This document shows, in pieces, positions 1-7,061 of a stretch of DNA of 7,959 nucleotides. The stretch comes from an uncultured Eubacteriales bacterium (GTDB taxonomy: Bacteria > Bacillota > Clostridia > Oscillospirales > Oscillospiraceae), in the NCBI GenBank assembly GCA_905201305.1, contig CAJKNS010000100.1, forward strand, positions 1 to 7,959. The letters run 5' to 3'. A program made the translations under genes and the position numbers. The notes beneath the pieces were generated by a model, which saw nothing but the letters and a program-made list of their open reading frames with translations, searched no databases and was not told the DNA's origin. The stretch's first letter is position 1. Each line of letters begins with the position of its first letter.

Positions 1-6
1 AGCCGC

Positions 7-2466
7 TTGAACATTGCAAAAATTGTGGTGGCTGCCGCCGTGTATGCCATCGATAAGCCCTATGACTATCTGGTCCCTCCGGCGCTGGAGGAAAAATGCG
101 TGCCCGGGGTTCGGGTGGCGGTGCCCTTTGGAAAGGGAAACCGGCGCAGTGAGGGGATTGTGCTGGAGGTGATCTCCCTGGAGCTTCCACCGGCATATTC
201 CCTTAAGCCGGTGGAGTCGGTGCTGGACGATGCGCCGATGCTGGACGATACCATGCTGCATCTGGCGGCATTCCTGCGGGAACGCTATTTTTGCACCTTC
301 TTCGACGCGGTTCGCGCCATGCTTCCGGCTGGGCTGTGGTTCCATGCCAAAAATCAGGTGGTCCTGACCGCGGCAGGGGAAAATGCCGACTTTGACAAGA
401 AATTTCCCAAGTGCCCCCAGGCGGCGGCGCTGGGGAATCACCTGCGGGAAATCGGCGGCGGCGCGTCCATGGATCAGCTCCGCCGGTGTATGGACAAGGA
501 CGACCTGAATCTGGGGCTTCAAAGGCTCCAGAGCAAAGGCTATGTGCTGCTGGAGGGAAGTCTCATCCGCAATGTGGGGGATAAAACCGAAAAGGTTGCC
601 ACCCTGACCATATCCCCTCAGGAAGCCCAGAACATTGCCCAAACAAAAAAGCGTGCGCCGCTGCAAAAGGCGCTTTTGGAAATGCTCGCCGTAGTTGGCA
701 GCTGTTCGGTCAAGGAGCTGTGCTATTTCACCGGTGCTACCAATGCGGCGGTGAATGCACTGGAAAAGGCGGGATATCTGACCCTGAGCCATCGGGAGGT
801 ATTCCGGCGGCCTCAGGTCAGTGACGGAGCTGCTGCTGCGCCGATTGTATTGCAGCCGGAGCAGCAGCGGGCATATGAGCAGCTGGCAGGCTATCTCACA
901 GAGCCAAAGTCTGTGTCCCTGCTATATGGCGTTACCGGCAGCGGCAAGACCATGGTGTATATTCGCCTGATCTCACGGGTGCTGGAGCTGGGAAAAACGG
1001 CGCTGGTGCTGGTGCCGGAGATTGCCCTGACCCCACAACTCATGGAGACGTTTATGCGTCATTTTGGAGATCAGGTGGCGGTGCTCCACAGCGCCCTGCA
1101 AACCGGGCAGCGCTATGACGAATGGAAGCGCATCCGGGCAGGCAAGGCATCCGTGGTGGTGGGCACCCGGTCTGCGGTGTTTGCACCGCTTTCAAACCTT
1201 GGACTGATCGTTTTGGATGAGGAGCATGAGTCCAGCTATAAATCCGAAATGAATCCCCGGTATCATGCCCGGGAGGTTGCCATTTGGCGGGGCGCCAGAG
1301 AGGGCGCCAGCGTGGTCCTTGGCTCGGCGACCCCCAGCATCACCACCATGTATCTGGCGAAAACCGGAGTTTATCATCTGGCGCAGCTGAAAAACCGCTA
1401 TAACGGTCAGGCAATGCCAAAGGTAATTCTGGCGGATATGAAGCAGGAGCTTCAGGCGGGAAATTCCACCTCCATCAGCGAGACCCTGCGGCTGGAGATG
1501 GAGGAGAACTTTAAAAAGGGACAGCAGACCATTCTATACCTCAACCGCCGGGGCGCCAGCCGAACCATGCTGTGCCCCATCTGCGGTCATGTGCCTGGAT
1601 GCCCAAGATGCAGCATCAGTCTCACCTATCACTCCGCCAACGACCGGCTGATGTGCCACTATTGCGGCTATTCTCAGCCCGCTTCCGCCACCTGCCCGGA
1701 GTGCGGCACCCGATATCGACTGGTGGGCACCGGCACCCAGCGGGTGGAGCAGGAGCTGCATGCGCTGTGGAGCGATGTGGAAACCATCCGCATGGATGCC
1801 GACACCGTCAGCGCATCCAACCCCCATGAAGCGATTCTCAGCCGGTTCCAGCAGGAGAAAATTCCGGTGCTCATTGGCACCCAGATGGTAACCAAGGGAC
1901 TGAACTTTCCCAATGTGACGCTGGTTGGGGTGTTGGACGGCGACAGCTCCCTATATACCGATGATTATCGGGCGGCAGAAACCACGTTCTCGAAAATCAC
2001 CCAGGTGGTGGGACGAGCGGGTCGCGGGGAGACTGCGGGTCGTGCGGTGATTCAGACCATGACCCCGGAGAATCAGGTGCTGCTCCAGGCGGCATGTCAG
2101 GACTATGACGCCTTTTATGAAACGGAGCTTCCGCTGCGCAAATTGCAGGGCTGCCCACCCTATGGCGACGTTTTGGTGGTGAGCTTTTTTGCCGCCATTG
2201 AGCAGGACGCTTCTTATGGCGCCATGCGGTTTCGGGAGGAGCTGGAGCGGCAGCTGCGGAATTATCAGGGCAGCCGCCTTCTGGTGATGGGTCCTGCTCC
2301 GGCGCGGGTAGTCCGGGTGATGAACCGCTACCGCTATCAGCTGACCCTGCTGGGAAAGAATACAAGACTGCTTCGGAATATACTCTCCGGATTGATGATC
2401 CGGTTTAAAAAAGACAATGCAAATAAAACCATTACAGTCACCGTGGACGTGAATCCCATGGACTGA
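7..2466 (+). CDS. priA: Primosomal protein N' (replication restart helicase PriA)
   Basis: PriA is a 3'-5' superfamily 2 DNA helicase that recognises stalled or collapsed replication forks and reloads the replisome. The protein is 819 residues as called, close to the roughly 800 residues usual in Firmicutes. Residues 1-105 look like the 3' DNA-end-binding domain (DKPYDYLVP). A middle region to about 285 appears to hold winged-helix segments. The helicase core follows: Walker A GVTGSGKT (308-315), Walker B DEEH (404-407), GSATPS (439-444), GTQMVTKG (624-631) and QVVGRAGR (666-673). Eight cysteines in four CxxC pairs (C523/526, C532/535, C550/553, C563/566) form the expected two zinc sites inside the second lobe. 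In the RAxER-like segment T659 replaces the usual Arg. The start is uncertain: TTG at 7 gives a family-like N terminus (MNIAKIVV), but the frame stays open to the window edge, so an ATG just upstream is possible. The def gene begins 16 bases downstream. Confidence 0.97.
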   Translation: MNIAKIVVAAAVYAIDKPYDYLVPPALEEKCVPGVRVAVPFGKGNRRSEGIVLEVISLELPPAYSLKPVESVLDDAPMLDDTMLHLAAFLRERYFCTFFDAVRAMLPAGLWFHAKNQVVLTAAGENADFDKKFPKCPQAAALGNHLREIGGGASMDQLRRCMDKDDLNLGLQRLQSKGYVLLEGSLIRNVGDKTEKVATLTISPQEAQNIAQTKKRAPLQKALLEMLAVVGSCSVKELCYFTGATNAAVNALEKAGYLTLSHREVFRRPQVSDGAAAAPIVLQPEQQRAYEQLAGYLTEPKSVSLLYGVTGSGKTMVYIRLISRVLELGKTALVLVPEIALTPQLMETFMRHFGDQVAVLHSALQTGQRYDEWKRIRAGKASVVVGTRSAVFAPLSNLGLIVLDEEHESSYKSEMNPRYHAREVAIWRGAREGASVVLGSATPSITTMYLAKTGVYHLAQLKNRYNGQAMPKVILADMKQELQAGNSTSISETLRLEMEENFKKGQQTILYLNRRGASRTMLCPICGHVPGCPRCSISLTYHSANDRLMCHYCGYSQPASATCPECGTRYRLVGTGTQRVEQELHALWSDVETIRMDADTVSASNPHEAILSRFQQEKIPVLIGTQMVTKGLNFPNVTLVGVLDGDSSLYTDDYRAAETTFSKITQVVGRAGRGETAGRAVIQTMTPENQVLLQAACQDYDAFYETELPLRKLQGCPPYGDVLVVSFFAAIEQDASYGAMRFREELERQLRNYQGSRLLVMGPAPARVVRVMNRYRYQLTLLGKNTRLLRNILSGLMIRFKKDNANKTITVTVDVNPMD

Positions 2467-2482
2467 CAGGGAGGAAAATAAA

Positions 2483-3001
2483 ATGGCACTGAGAACGATT
2501 TTGAAAAAGGATACCGATGAAGAAAGCCTGCGGAAAAAGTCCCGTCCTGTGACGGTGTTTGACCAGCGGCTGCACAATATGATCGACGATATGATCGATA
2601 CCCTGAAGGATTCCGGCGGCGTTGGTCTGGCGGCGCCTCAGGTGGGCATTCTGCGCCGGATTGTGGTCATTGAGAAGGAGGACGGCACCATTCTGGAGCT
2701 GGTGAACCCGGAAATCATCGACACCCAGGGGGAGCAGGAGGGACTGGAGGGCTGCCTGAGCCTGCCCGGTATCTGGGGCGTGGTAAAGCGTCCCATGACC
2801 GTCACCGTAAAGGCAATGGACCGGAACGGCAACGTGTTCACCGACACGGATTCTGGACTGATCGGCAGATGCTTTGTCCATGAGTGCGAGCATCTGGACG
2901 GCATCCTGTTTATTGACCGCGCCTCGAAAATCCTCACGGAGGAGGACCTCCAGCGGATGGAGGAAGAGGGCGAGCCGGAGCCCGGCAGCGAGGAGGAATG
3001 A
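2483..3001 (+). CDS. def: Peptide deformylase
   Basis: Cytoplasmic metalloenzyme that removes the N-formyl group from nascent proteins at the ribosome exit. The three family motifs are present: motif 1 GVGLAAPQ (46-53), motif 2 EGCLS (89-93) and motif 3 HECEH (133-137). C91, H133 and H137 should bind the Fe2+/Zn2+ ion, and E134 is the catalytic acid/base. At 172 residues it has normal length. Motif 3 carries Glu at 136, where the family usually has Asp (HExDH). The last roughly 20 residues are very acidic and probably flexible. ATG at 2483 is preceded by AGGGAGG at 2468-2474 with an 8-base spacer, which supports this start. The stop TGA overlaps the fmt ATG (ATGA), so the gene that removes the formyl group is directly coupled to the gene that adds it. 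This pairing is typical in bacteria. Confidence 0.97.
   Translation: MALRTILKKDTDEESLRKKSRPVTVFDQRLHNMIDDMIDTLKDSGGVGLAAPQVGILRRIVVIEKEDGTILELVNPEIIDTQGEQEGLEGCLSLPGIWGVVKRPMTVTVKAMDRNGNVFTDTDSGLIGRCFVHECEHLDGILFIDRASKILTEEDLQRMEEEGEPEPGSEEE
2991..2996 (+). promoter_or_regulatory. Shine-Dalgarno of fmt, deciding between ATG and TTG
   Basis: A full AGGAGG lies inside the last codons of def. It is 1 base before the ATG at 2998, too close for normal initiation, and 7 bases before the in-frame TTG at 3004, a near-ideal spacing. This favours TTG as the main start. Termination-reinitiation at the ATGA overlap could still use the ATG. Confidence 0.55.
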
Positions 3002-3927
3002 GCTTGAGAATCGTCTATATGGGCACCCCGGAGATTGCCCGGATCTGCCTGAGCCGCATTTATCAGGATGGTCACGACATCGCCGCCGTCTATACGAAAA
3101 TCGACACCCCCAAGAATCGCGGCATGAAGCTCACGGCTTCTCCGGTGAAGGAGTTTGCGCTGGAGCATGAGCTTCCAGTTATTCAGCCCCAGACCTTCAA
3201 GGACGAAGCCGTGGCGGAGGAGCTTCGGGCGCTGAACCCGGATCTCATCTGCGTGGTGGCATACGGAAAAATTCTGCCCCAGGCGGTGCTGGATATTCCC
3301 AAATACGGCTGCATCAACATCCATGCCAGCTTACTTCCTCATCTCCGCGGTGCAGGACCCATTCAGTGGAGCATTTTGCAGGGAGAAACGGAAACCGGCG
3401 TGACCGCCATGTATCTCTCGGCGGGAATGGACGAGGGGGATATAATCGACAAAATCGTCCCCCCCATCGCGGACACCGACACCACCGAAACCCTGACGCT
3501 TAAGCTGGCGGAAGCCGGTGCAGAGCTGCTGAGCCGCACCGTTACCGCCATTGAAAACGGAACCGCAGTCCGGACCCCCCAGGACCCCAGTCAGGCAACC
3601 TATGCGCCTATGCTGAAAAAGGACATGGCGCCCATCGATTGGAGCAAAACCCCCAGAGAGATCTCCTGCCAGGTGCGGGGGCTGATTCCCTGGCCCGTGG
3701 CAACCATGGAGCTCCACGGCAAGCCCTGCAAGGTATTCTCCGTAAAGATTCTGGACAAAACCACCGATAAAGCCCCCGGAGCTTTTGTTGCCGTGACGAA
3801 AAAGGGACTGGAGGTTGCCTGCGGCGGCGGAACCGTGATTCTGGTGGAAGAGGTCCAAGCCCAGGGCGGCAAGCGGATGCGCTGTGCGGATTATCTCCGC
3901 GGGCATCCCATCACCATCGAGGAGTAA
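2998..3927 (+). CDS. fmt: Methionyl-tRNA formyltransferase
   Basis: Transfers a formyl group from 10-formyl-tetrahydrofolate to Met-tRNA(fMet), giving the initiator tRNA used in bacterial translation. The 309-residue length is normal. The N-terminal formyltransferase domain starts IVYMGTPEIA. It contains the tRNA-contacting loop with R41 (NRGMKL), the folate-binding signature around SLLPHLRGAGPIQW (111-124), and the likely catalytic N107, H109 and D145 (MDEGD). The C-terminal OB-like tRNA-binding domain runs from about 205 to the end. The usual TQPD at the loop start is TKID here. The start is ambiguous. ATG at 2998 lies within the ATGA overlap with def, but the strong AGGAGG at 2991-2996 is only one base before it. 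TTG at 3004 has a 7-base spacer and gives MRIVYMGTP, the usual family N terminus. rsmB follows after 5 bases. Confidence 0.97.
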   Translation: MSLRIVYMGTPEIARICLSRIYQDGHDIAAVYTKIDTPKNRGMKLTASPVKEFALEHELPVIQPQTFKDEAVAEELRALNPDLICVVAYGKILPQAVLDIPKYGCINIHASLLPHLRGAGPIQWSILQGETETGVTAMYLSAGMDEGDIIDKIVPPIADTDTTETLTLKLAEAGAELLSRTVTAIENGTAVRTPQDPSQATYAPMLKKDMAPIDWSKTPREISCQVRGLIPWPVATMELHGKPCKVFSVKILDKTTDKAPGAFVAVTKKGLEVACGGGTVILVEEVQAQGGKRMRCADYLRGHPITIEE

Positions 3928-3932
3928 AGCCT

Positions 3933-5234
3933 ATGCCAGCAAGACAGACGGCGCGAAAGGCGCTGATGCTGTGCCGAACCCGAGGGGCATGGTCCGATGC
4001 GGTCCTGCGGGAGCAGATTCAGCAGGCGGGACTGGACCGGAAGGACGCGGCGCTGTGTACCACCCTTTGCTGCGGCGTGCTGCAAAATCAGGCGCTGCTG
4101 GACTATTATATCGACGAATTTCTCACAGGACGGAAGCATTTGCAGCCCGCCCTTCGGGATATTCTCCGGCTGGCGGTCTATCAGATCACCATGCTGGACC
4201 GGGTGCCGGACGCCGCTGCGGTGAATGAGGCGGTGAAGCAGGCAAAAGCCCAGTTTTCTCAGCGGGAAGCGGGACTTTGCAACGCCGTGCTCCGGAATAT
4301 GCTTCGGAATCGGGACAAGCTGACCCCGCCAAAGGACTATGCCATTCGCTATAGCCATCCCGCCGAGCTGGTGGACCTGATGAAAGCGTCGGTGGGCAAG
4401 CAGCTGGGTGCGATTCTGGAAGCGGATAACAGTCCGGTGGAAACCTGCTTGCAGGTCAATCCCCTGAAAACCGACGCCGGAGCCCTGAAAGCCCTTTTGG
4501 AGCAGCAGGGCGCCGAGGTAACACCGCACGTTTGGGAACCGGGCTGCTTCCTGCTTCGCGGCGCAGGAGATATTGCGCGGCTGCCAGCCTTTCAGAACGG
4601 ACTCATGCAGGTGCAGGACCCGGCGGCGCGGCTGTCGGTGGACGTGATGGAGCTGAAGCCGGGGATGCGGGTGCTGGATCTGTGCGCGGCGCCGGGAGGA
4701 AAATCCATGGCGGCAGCCATGCACATGGGCAATCAGGGAGAAATCATCTCCTGTGACGTCCATGGGGGAAAGCTCCCGCAGATCGAAATGGCAGCGGCGC
4801 GGCTGGGCGTTTCCATTGTGAAGACCATGGAAAACGATGCGTCGGTGTTCCGTCCGGAATGGGAGAATGCCTTTGATGCGGTAATTTCCGATGTGCCCTG
4901 CTCTGGGCTGGGCGTGATTCGGAAAAAGCCGGATATTCGCTATAAAAATCTATCGGATTTGGAGCAGCTGCCGCCCTTGCAGCAAACAATTCTCCGGCAG
5001 GCGGGACGCTATGTGCGCCCGGGCGGCATTCTGCTCTACAGCACCTGCACGATTTTAAAACGGGAAAATGAAGCCGTGGTGCTGGACTTTTTAAAGGAGC
5101 ACATGGAATTTTCACCGGAGACCCTGCCGCTTCCTGCCGGTCTGGAGGAATCCCGGACCGGTATGCTGACCCTGTATCAGGGCGTTCACCAGTGCGACGG
5201 CTTTTTTATGTGTAAAATGAGGAAACAGTTATGA
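3933..5234 (+). CDS. rsmB: 16S rRNA (cytosine(967)-C(5))-methyltransferase RsmB
   Basis: SAM-dependent RNA methyltransferase (Fmu/Sun/RsmB family) that makes m5C967 (E. coli numbering) in 16S rRNA. The 433 residues fall in the family range. Residues 5-135 or so form the NusB-like RNA-binding domain characteristic of RsmB. After a linker comes the Rossmann methyltransferase domain. SAM motif I reads DLCAAPGGKS (249-258). Motif IV DVPCSG holds C323, the cysteine expected to assist product release. Motif VI YSTCT holds C372, the expected nucleophile that attacks cytosine C6. Both catalytic cysteines are thus intact. ATG at 3933 has AGGAG at 3920-3924, inside the end of fmt, with an 8-base spacer. 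The stop TGA overlaps the rlmN ATG (ATGA). The NusB domain plus the position after fmt separate it from other m5C methyltransferases such as RsmF. Confidence 0.96.
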   Translation: MPARQTARKALMLCRTRGAWSDAVLREQIQQAGLDRKDAALCTTLCCGVLQNQALLDYYIDEFLTGRKHLQPALRDILRLAVYQITMLDRVPDAAAVNEAVKQAKAQFSQREAGLCNAVLRNMLRNRDKLTPPKDYAIRYSHPAELVDLMKASVGKQLGAILEADNSPVETCLQVNPLKTDAGALKALLEQQGAEVTPHVWEPGCFLLRGAGDIARLPAFQNGLMQVQDPAARLSVDVMELKPGMRVLDLCAAPGGKSMAAAMHMGNQGEIISCDVHGGKLPQIEMAAARLGVSIVKTMENDASVFRPEWENAFDAVISDVPCSGLGVIRKKPDIRYKNLSDLEQLPPLQQTILRQAGRYVRPGGILLYSTCTILKRENEAVVLDFLKEHMEFSPETLPLPAGLEESRTGMLTLYQGVHQCDGFFMCKMRKQL

Positions 5235-6286
5235 AACAGGACATCAAATCCATGAATCTTTCCGAGCTGGAGGCGGCGCTGGGGGAGATGGGCGAGAAGA
5301 AATTTCGGGCAGGTCAGGTGTATTCCTGGCTCCAGAAGGGCGCGGCGTCCTTTGACGAAATGACAAACCTGTCCCTTGATCTGCGGAAAAAGCTGGATGA
5401 AGCCTTCTATCTGACGCCGCCGCAGGTGGTGCGGAAGCAGGAGAGCCAGCGGGACGGCACCATCAAATATCTCTGGCGGCTCCGGGACGGCAACTGCGTG
5501 GAAACGGTACTCATGCGGTATAAATACGGCAATACGGTGTGCGTTTCCTCCGAGGTTGGCTGCGCCATGGGCTGTGCGTTCTGCGCGTCTACGCTGGGCG
5601 GTCTGGTGCGGCGATTGACCGCAGGGGAGATTCTGGATCAGGTGATGTTCACCCAAAAGGACAGCGGGCGGAAAATCTCCCACATCGTCCTCATGGGCAT
5701 TGGCGAGCCGCTGGACAACTATGACGCGGTGCTCCGGTTCCTGGAACTGGTAAATGACCCCAAGGGAATGAACATTTCCATGCGTCATATCTCACTTTCT
5801 ACCTGCGGACTCACAGAAAGAATTGACAAACTGGCGTCCTGTCATTTACAATTAACTCTGTCTGTGTCTTTGCATGCCCCGGACGATGAAACCCGCAGCA
5901 AAATCATGCCGGTGAATCGCCGGTATGGGGTCGATCAGCTTCTCTCGGCATGCAGACGATATTATGAGACAACCGGGCGGCGGATTTCCTTTGAATACGC
6001 CATGATCCGGGACGTAAACGATAGCCCGCGGCATGCGGCGCTTTTGTGCCGGAAGCTGGCGGGCATGGGGGCGCATGTGAATATGATCCCCCTGAACAAT
6101 GTGGAGGAGAGCCCACTGAAGCCCTCCACCAGAGAAACCATCCGGCAGTTCCAGCAGACCCTGGAAAACGCCGGAATCACCGCTACAGTGCGAAGAAGTC
6201 TGGGCGGCGATATTGACGCATCCTGCGGTCAGCTGCGGCGGAAACAGCAGCTTATGGAGATGCACGGGCAGGAGGATGATGCTTAA
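5231..6286 (+). CDS. rlmN: Dual-specificity 23S rRNA/tRNA adenine-C2 methyltransferase RlmN
   Basis: Radical SAM enzyme that methylates C2 of A2503 in 23S rRNA at the peptidyl-transferase centre/exit tunnel, and of A37 in some tRNAs. The 351-residue length is normal. The [4Fe-4S] cluster motif CxxxCxxC is formed by C111, C115 and C118 (GCAMGCAFC). The motif GIGEPLDNY lies at 156-164. C332 in the C-terminal DASCGQL is the expected methyl-carrying cysteine; C118 is expected to be the second cysteine of the mechanism. The close relative Cfr (C8 methylation, antibiotic resistance) is less likely because of the conserved housekeeping location. GAGG at 5219-5222 gives an 8-base spacer to the ATG, which overlaps the rsmB stop. 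Codons 188-214 are locally AT-rich with uncommon choices (TTA, CAA, TCT, AGA) and hold a promoter-like sequence, listed separately. The stop shares one base with the prpC start. Confidence 0.96.
   Translation: MKQDIKSMNLSELEAALGEMGEKKFRAGQVYSWLQKGAASFDEMTNLSLDLRKKLDEAFYLTPPQVVRKQESQRDGTIKYLWRLRDGNCVETVLMRYKYGNTVCVSSEVGCAMGCAFCASTLGGLVRRLTAGEILDQVMFTQKDSGRKISHIVLMGIGEPLDNYDAVLRFLELVNDPKGMNISMRHISLSTCGLTERIDKLASCHLQLTLSVSLHAPDDETRSKIMPVNRRYGVDQLLSACRRYYETTGRRISFEYAMIRDVNDSPRHAALLCRKLAGMGAHVNMIPLNNVEESPLKPSTRETIRQFQQTLENAGITATVRRSLGGDIDASCGQLRRKQQLMEMHGQEDDA
5823..5852 (+). promoter_or_regulatory. Candidate sigma-A-type promoter inside rlmN
   Basis: A perfect -35 hexamer TTGACA (5823-5828) is followed after 18 bases by TACAAT (5847-5852), which matches five of six bases of the -10 consensus. 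Transcription would start near 5858-5860, about 426 bases upstream of prpC. No TG extension of the -10 is present. The surrounding stretch is AT-rich against a GC-rich gene, which makes a chance match less likely but does not exclude it. If active, it would supply prpC-prkC, and perhaps rsgA beyond the window, independently of the upstream operon promoter. This is inference from sequence only. Confidence 0.35.
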
Positions 6287-7017
6287 TGGAAATCTGGGGC
6301 GCAACGGATCAGGGAATGGTCCGGAAGCAGAATCAGGATACCTTCCGCTTTCTGGAGCTGGGCGGCGATCAGTTCCTTGCCGTGGTCTGCGACGGAATGG
6401 GCGGCGCAAAGTCAGGGGATGTGGCGTCCCGGCTGGCAGCCGAGGTGTTTGAAGAGGATATCCGGCAGAGCGCTGTCCCGGATATGGAGCAGCCGGAGAT
6501 CGTAAAAATGCTGGTGGGCGCAGTAAAAAGCGCCAATCAGGCGGTTTATGAGCAGAGCCTGCTGAGTCCGGATTTTAAGGGCATGGGTACCACGCTGGTG
6601 GCGGTGTTCCTTCAGGGAAATGCTGCGTACATCATCAATGTGGGCGACAGCCGGTGCTATTATCTGTCCGAGGGCGAGGTGTCCCAGGTCACGGAGGACC
6701 ATTCCGTGGTGGGACTGATGGTTGCCCGGGGGCAGATCAGCGAGGAAGAGGCGCGAAATCATCCCAACAAAAACCTCATTACCCGCGCTGTGGGCACCGA
6801 GCCGCAGGTGGAGTGCGACTGCTTCTATCTGGGGCTGGACCATGGGGAATATCTGCTGCTTTGCTCCGACGGGCTTTCCAATCTGGTGTCCCGTCCCGAG
6901 ATGCTGTTTGAAATCACCCATGCGGAAAATCTCAGCGATTGCTGCCAGCGGCTGATCGACATAGCCAAAACCAGAGGCGCGCCGGATAACGTGACCCTGG
7001 TGCTGCTTGCCTATTAA
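6286..7017 (+). CDS. prpC: PP2C-family Ser/Thr protein phosphatase PrpC (Stp type)
   Basis: Metal-dependent (Mn2+/Mg2+) cytoplasmic phosphatase of the PPM/PP2C family. It dephosphorylates the partner kinase PrkC and the kinase's substrates, such as cell-wall, division and translation factors in related Firmicutes. At 243 residues it is a single bacterial PP2C domain of usual length. Visible motifs are RKQNQD (D18), CDGMGG with metal ligands D36/G37, GDSRCYY, EDHSVVG, CSDGLSN (D195) and the C-terminal DNVTLVLL (D234). All expected metal-binding aspartates are present, so the enzyme should be active. There is no signal peptide or membrane segment. AGGAGG at 6270-6275, inside rlmN, lies 10 bases before the ATG, and the ATG shares its A with the rlmN stop (TAATG). 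The kinase gene follows after 44 bases, the classic phosphatase-kinase pair. A candidate promoter inside rlmN could transcribe it separately. Confidence 0.96.
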   Translation: MEIWGATDQGMVRKQNQDTFRFLELGGDQFLAVVCDGMGGAKSGDVASRLAAEVFEEDIRQSAVPDMEQPEIVKMLVGAVKSANQAVYEQSLLSPDFKGMGTTLVAVFLQGNAAYIINVGDSRCYYLSEGEVSQVTEDHSVVGLMVARGQISEEEARNHPNKNLITRAVGTEPQVECDCFYLGLDHGEYLLLCSDGLSNLVSRPEMLFEITHAENLSDCCQRLIDIAKTRGAPDNVTLVLLAY

Positions 7018-7039
7018 GGCGACTAAACACGAACGATAT

Positions 7040-7058
7040 CATTGCTTAGGGAGCGATG
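7040..7058 (+). promoter_or_regulatory. Small hairpin presenting the prkC Shine-Dalgarno
   Basis: In the 44-base gap before prkC, CATTGC (7040-7045) can pair with GCGATG (7053-7058) in a 6-bp stem with one G-U pair. The 7-base loop TTAGGGA contains the Shine-Dalgarno AGGGA. The ribosome site would be exposed in the loop, 8 bases before the ATG when counted from AGGGAG. The stem is short and could be chance. No run of T follows, so it is not a terminator. Confidence 0.3.
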
Positions 7059-7061
7059 TGA

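Noticed and set aside
392..397. TTGACA inside priA
   Set aside because: The bases at the proper -10 distance are CCCCAG-like with no match, so this is an isolated -35 hexamer.
2392..2440. A-rich 3' end of priA as a possible promoter for def
   Set aside because: The best pair (TTGATG and GACAAT) has four of six matches each and only a 15-base spacer; the A-richness follows from Lys/Asn/Thr codons.
1951..2577. Open frame (208 codons) on the - strand opposite the end of priA
   Set aside because: It is antisense to priA and def motifs and shows no recognisable domain; several other - strand frames in the window are the same kind of shadow.
2579..2602. Near-repeat ATGATCGAC/ATGATCGAT in def
   Set aside because: It encodes the normal helix MIDDMID of deformylases; two short similar codon runs are not a repeat element.
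3441..3446. Perfect TATAAT inside fmt
   Set aside because: No -35-like hexamer at 16-18 bases upstream and no TG extension. It encodes Asp-Ile-Ile in the conserved MDEGDI region.
3891..4763. Long open frame (290 codons) on the - strand opposite fmt/rsmB
   Set aside because: It lies antisense to two well-supported genes, its product shows no family motif that I recognise and is rich in His, Arg and Gln, as expected for the complement of GC-rich codons.
5170..5207. CCCTG-TAT-CAGGG hairpin and T6 run near the end of rsmB as an intrinsic terminator
   Set aside because: The 5-bp stem is about 19 bases before the T run, so it lacks the geometry of a terminator; the T run encodes Phe-Phe in DGFF.
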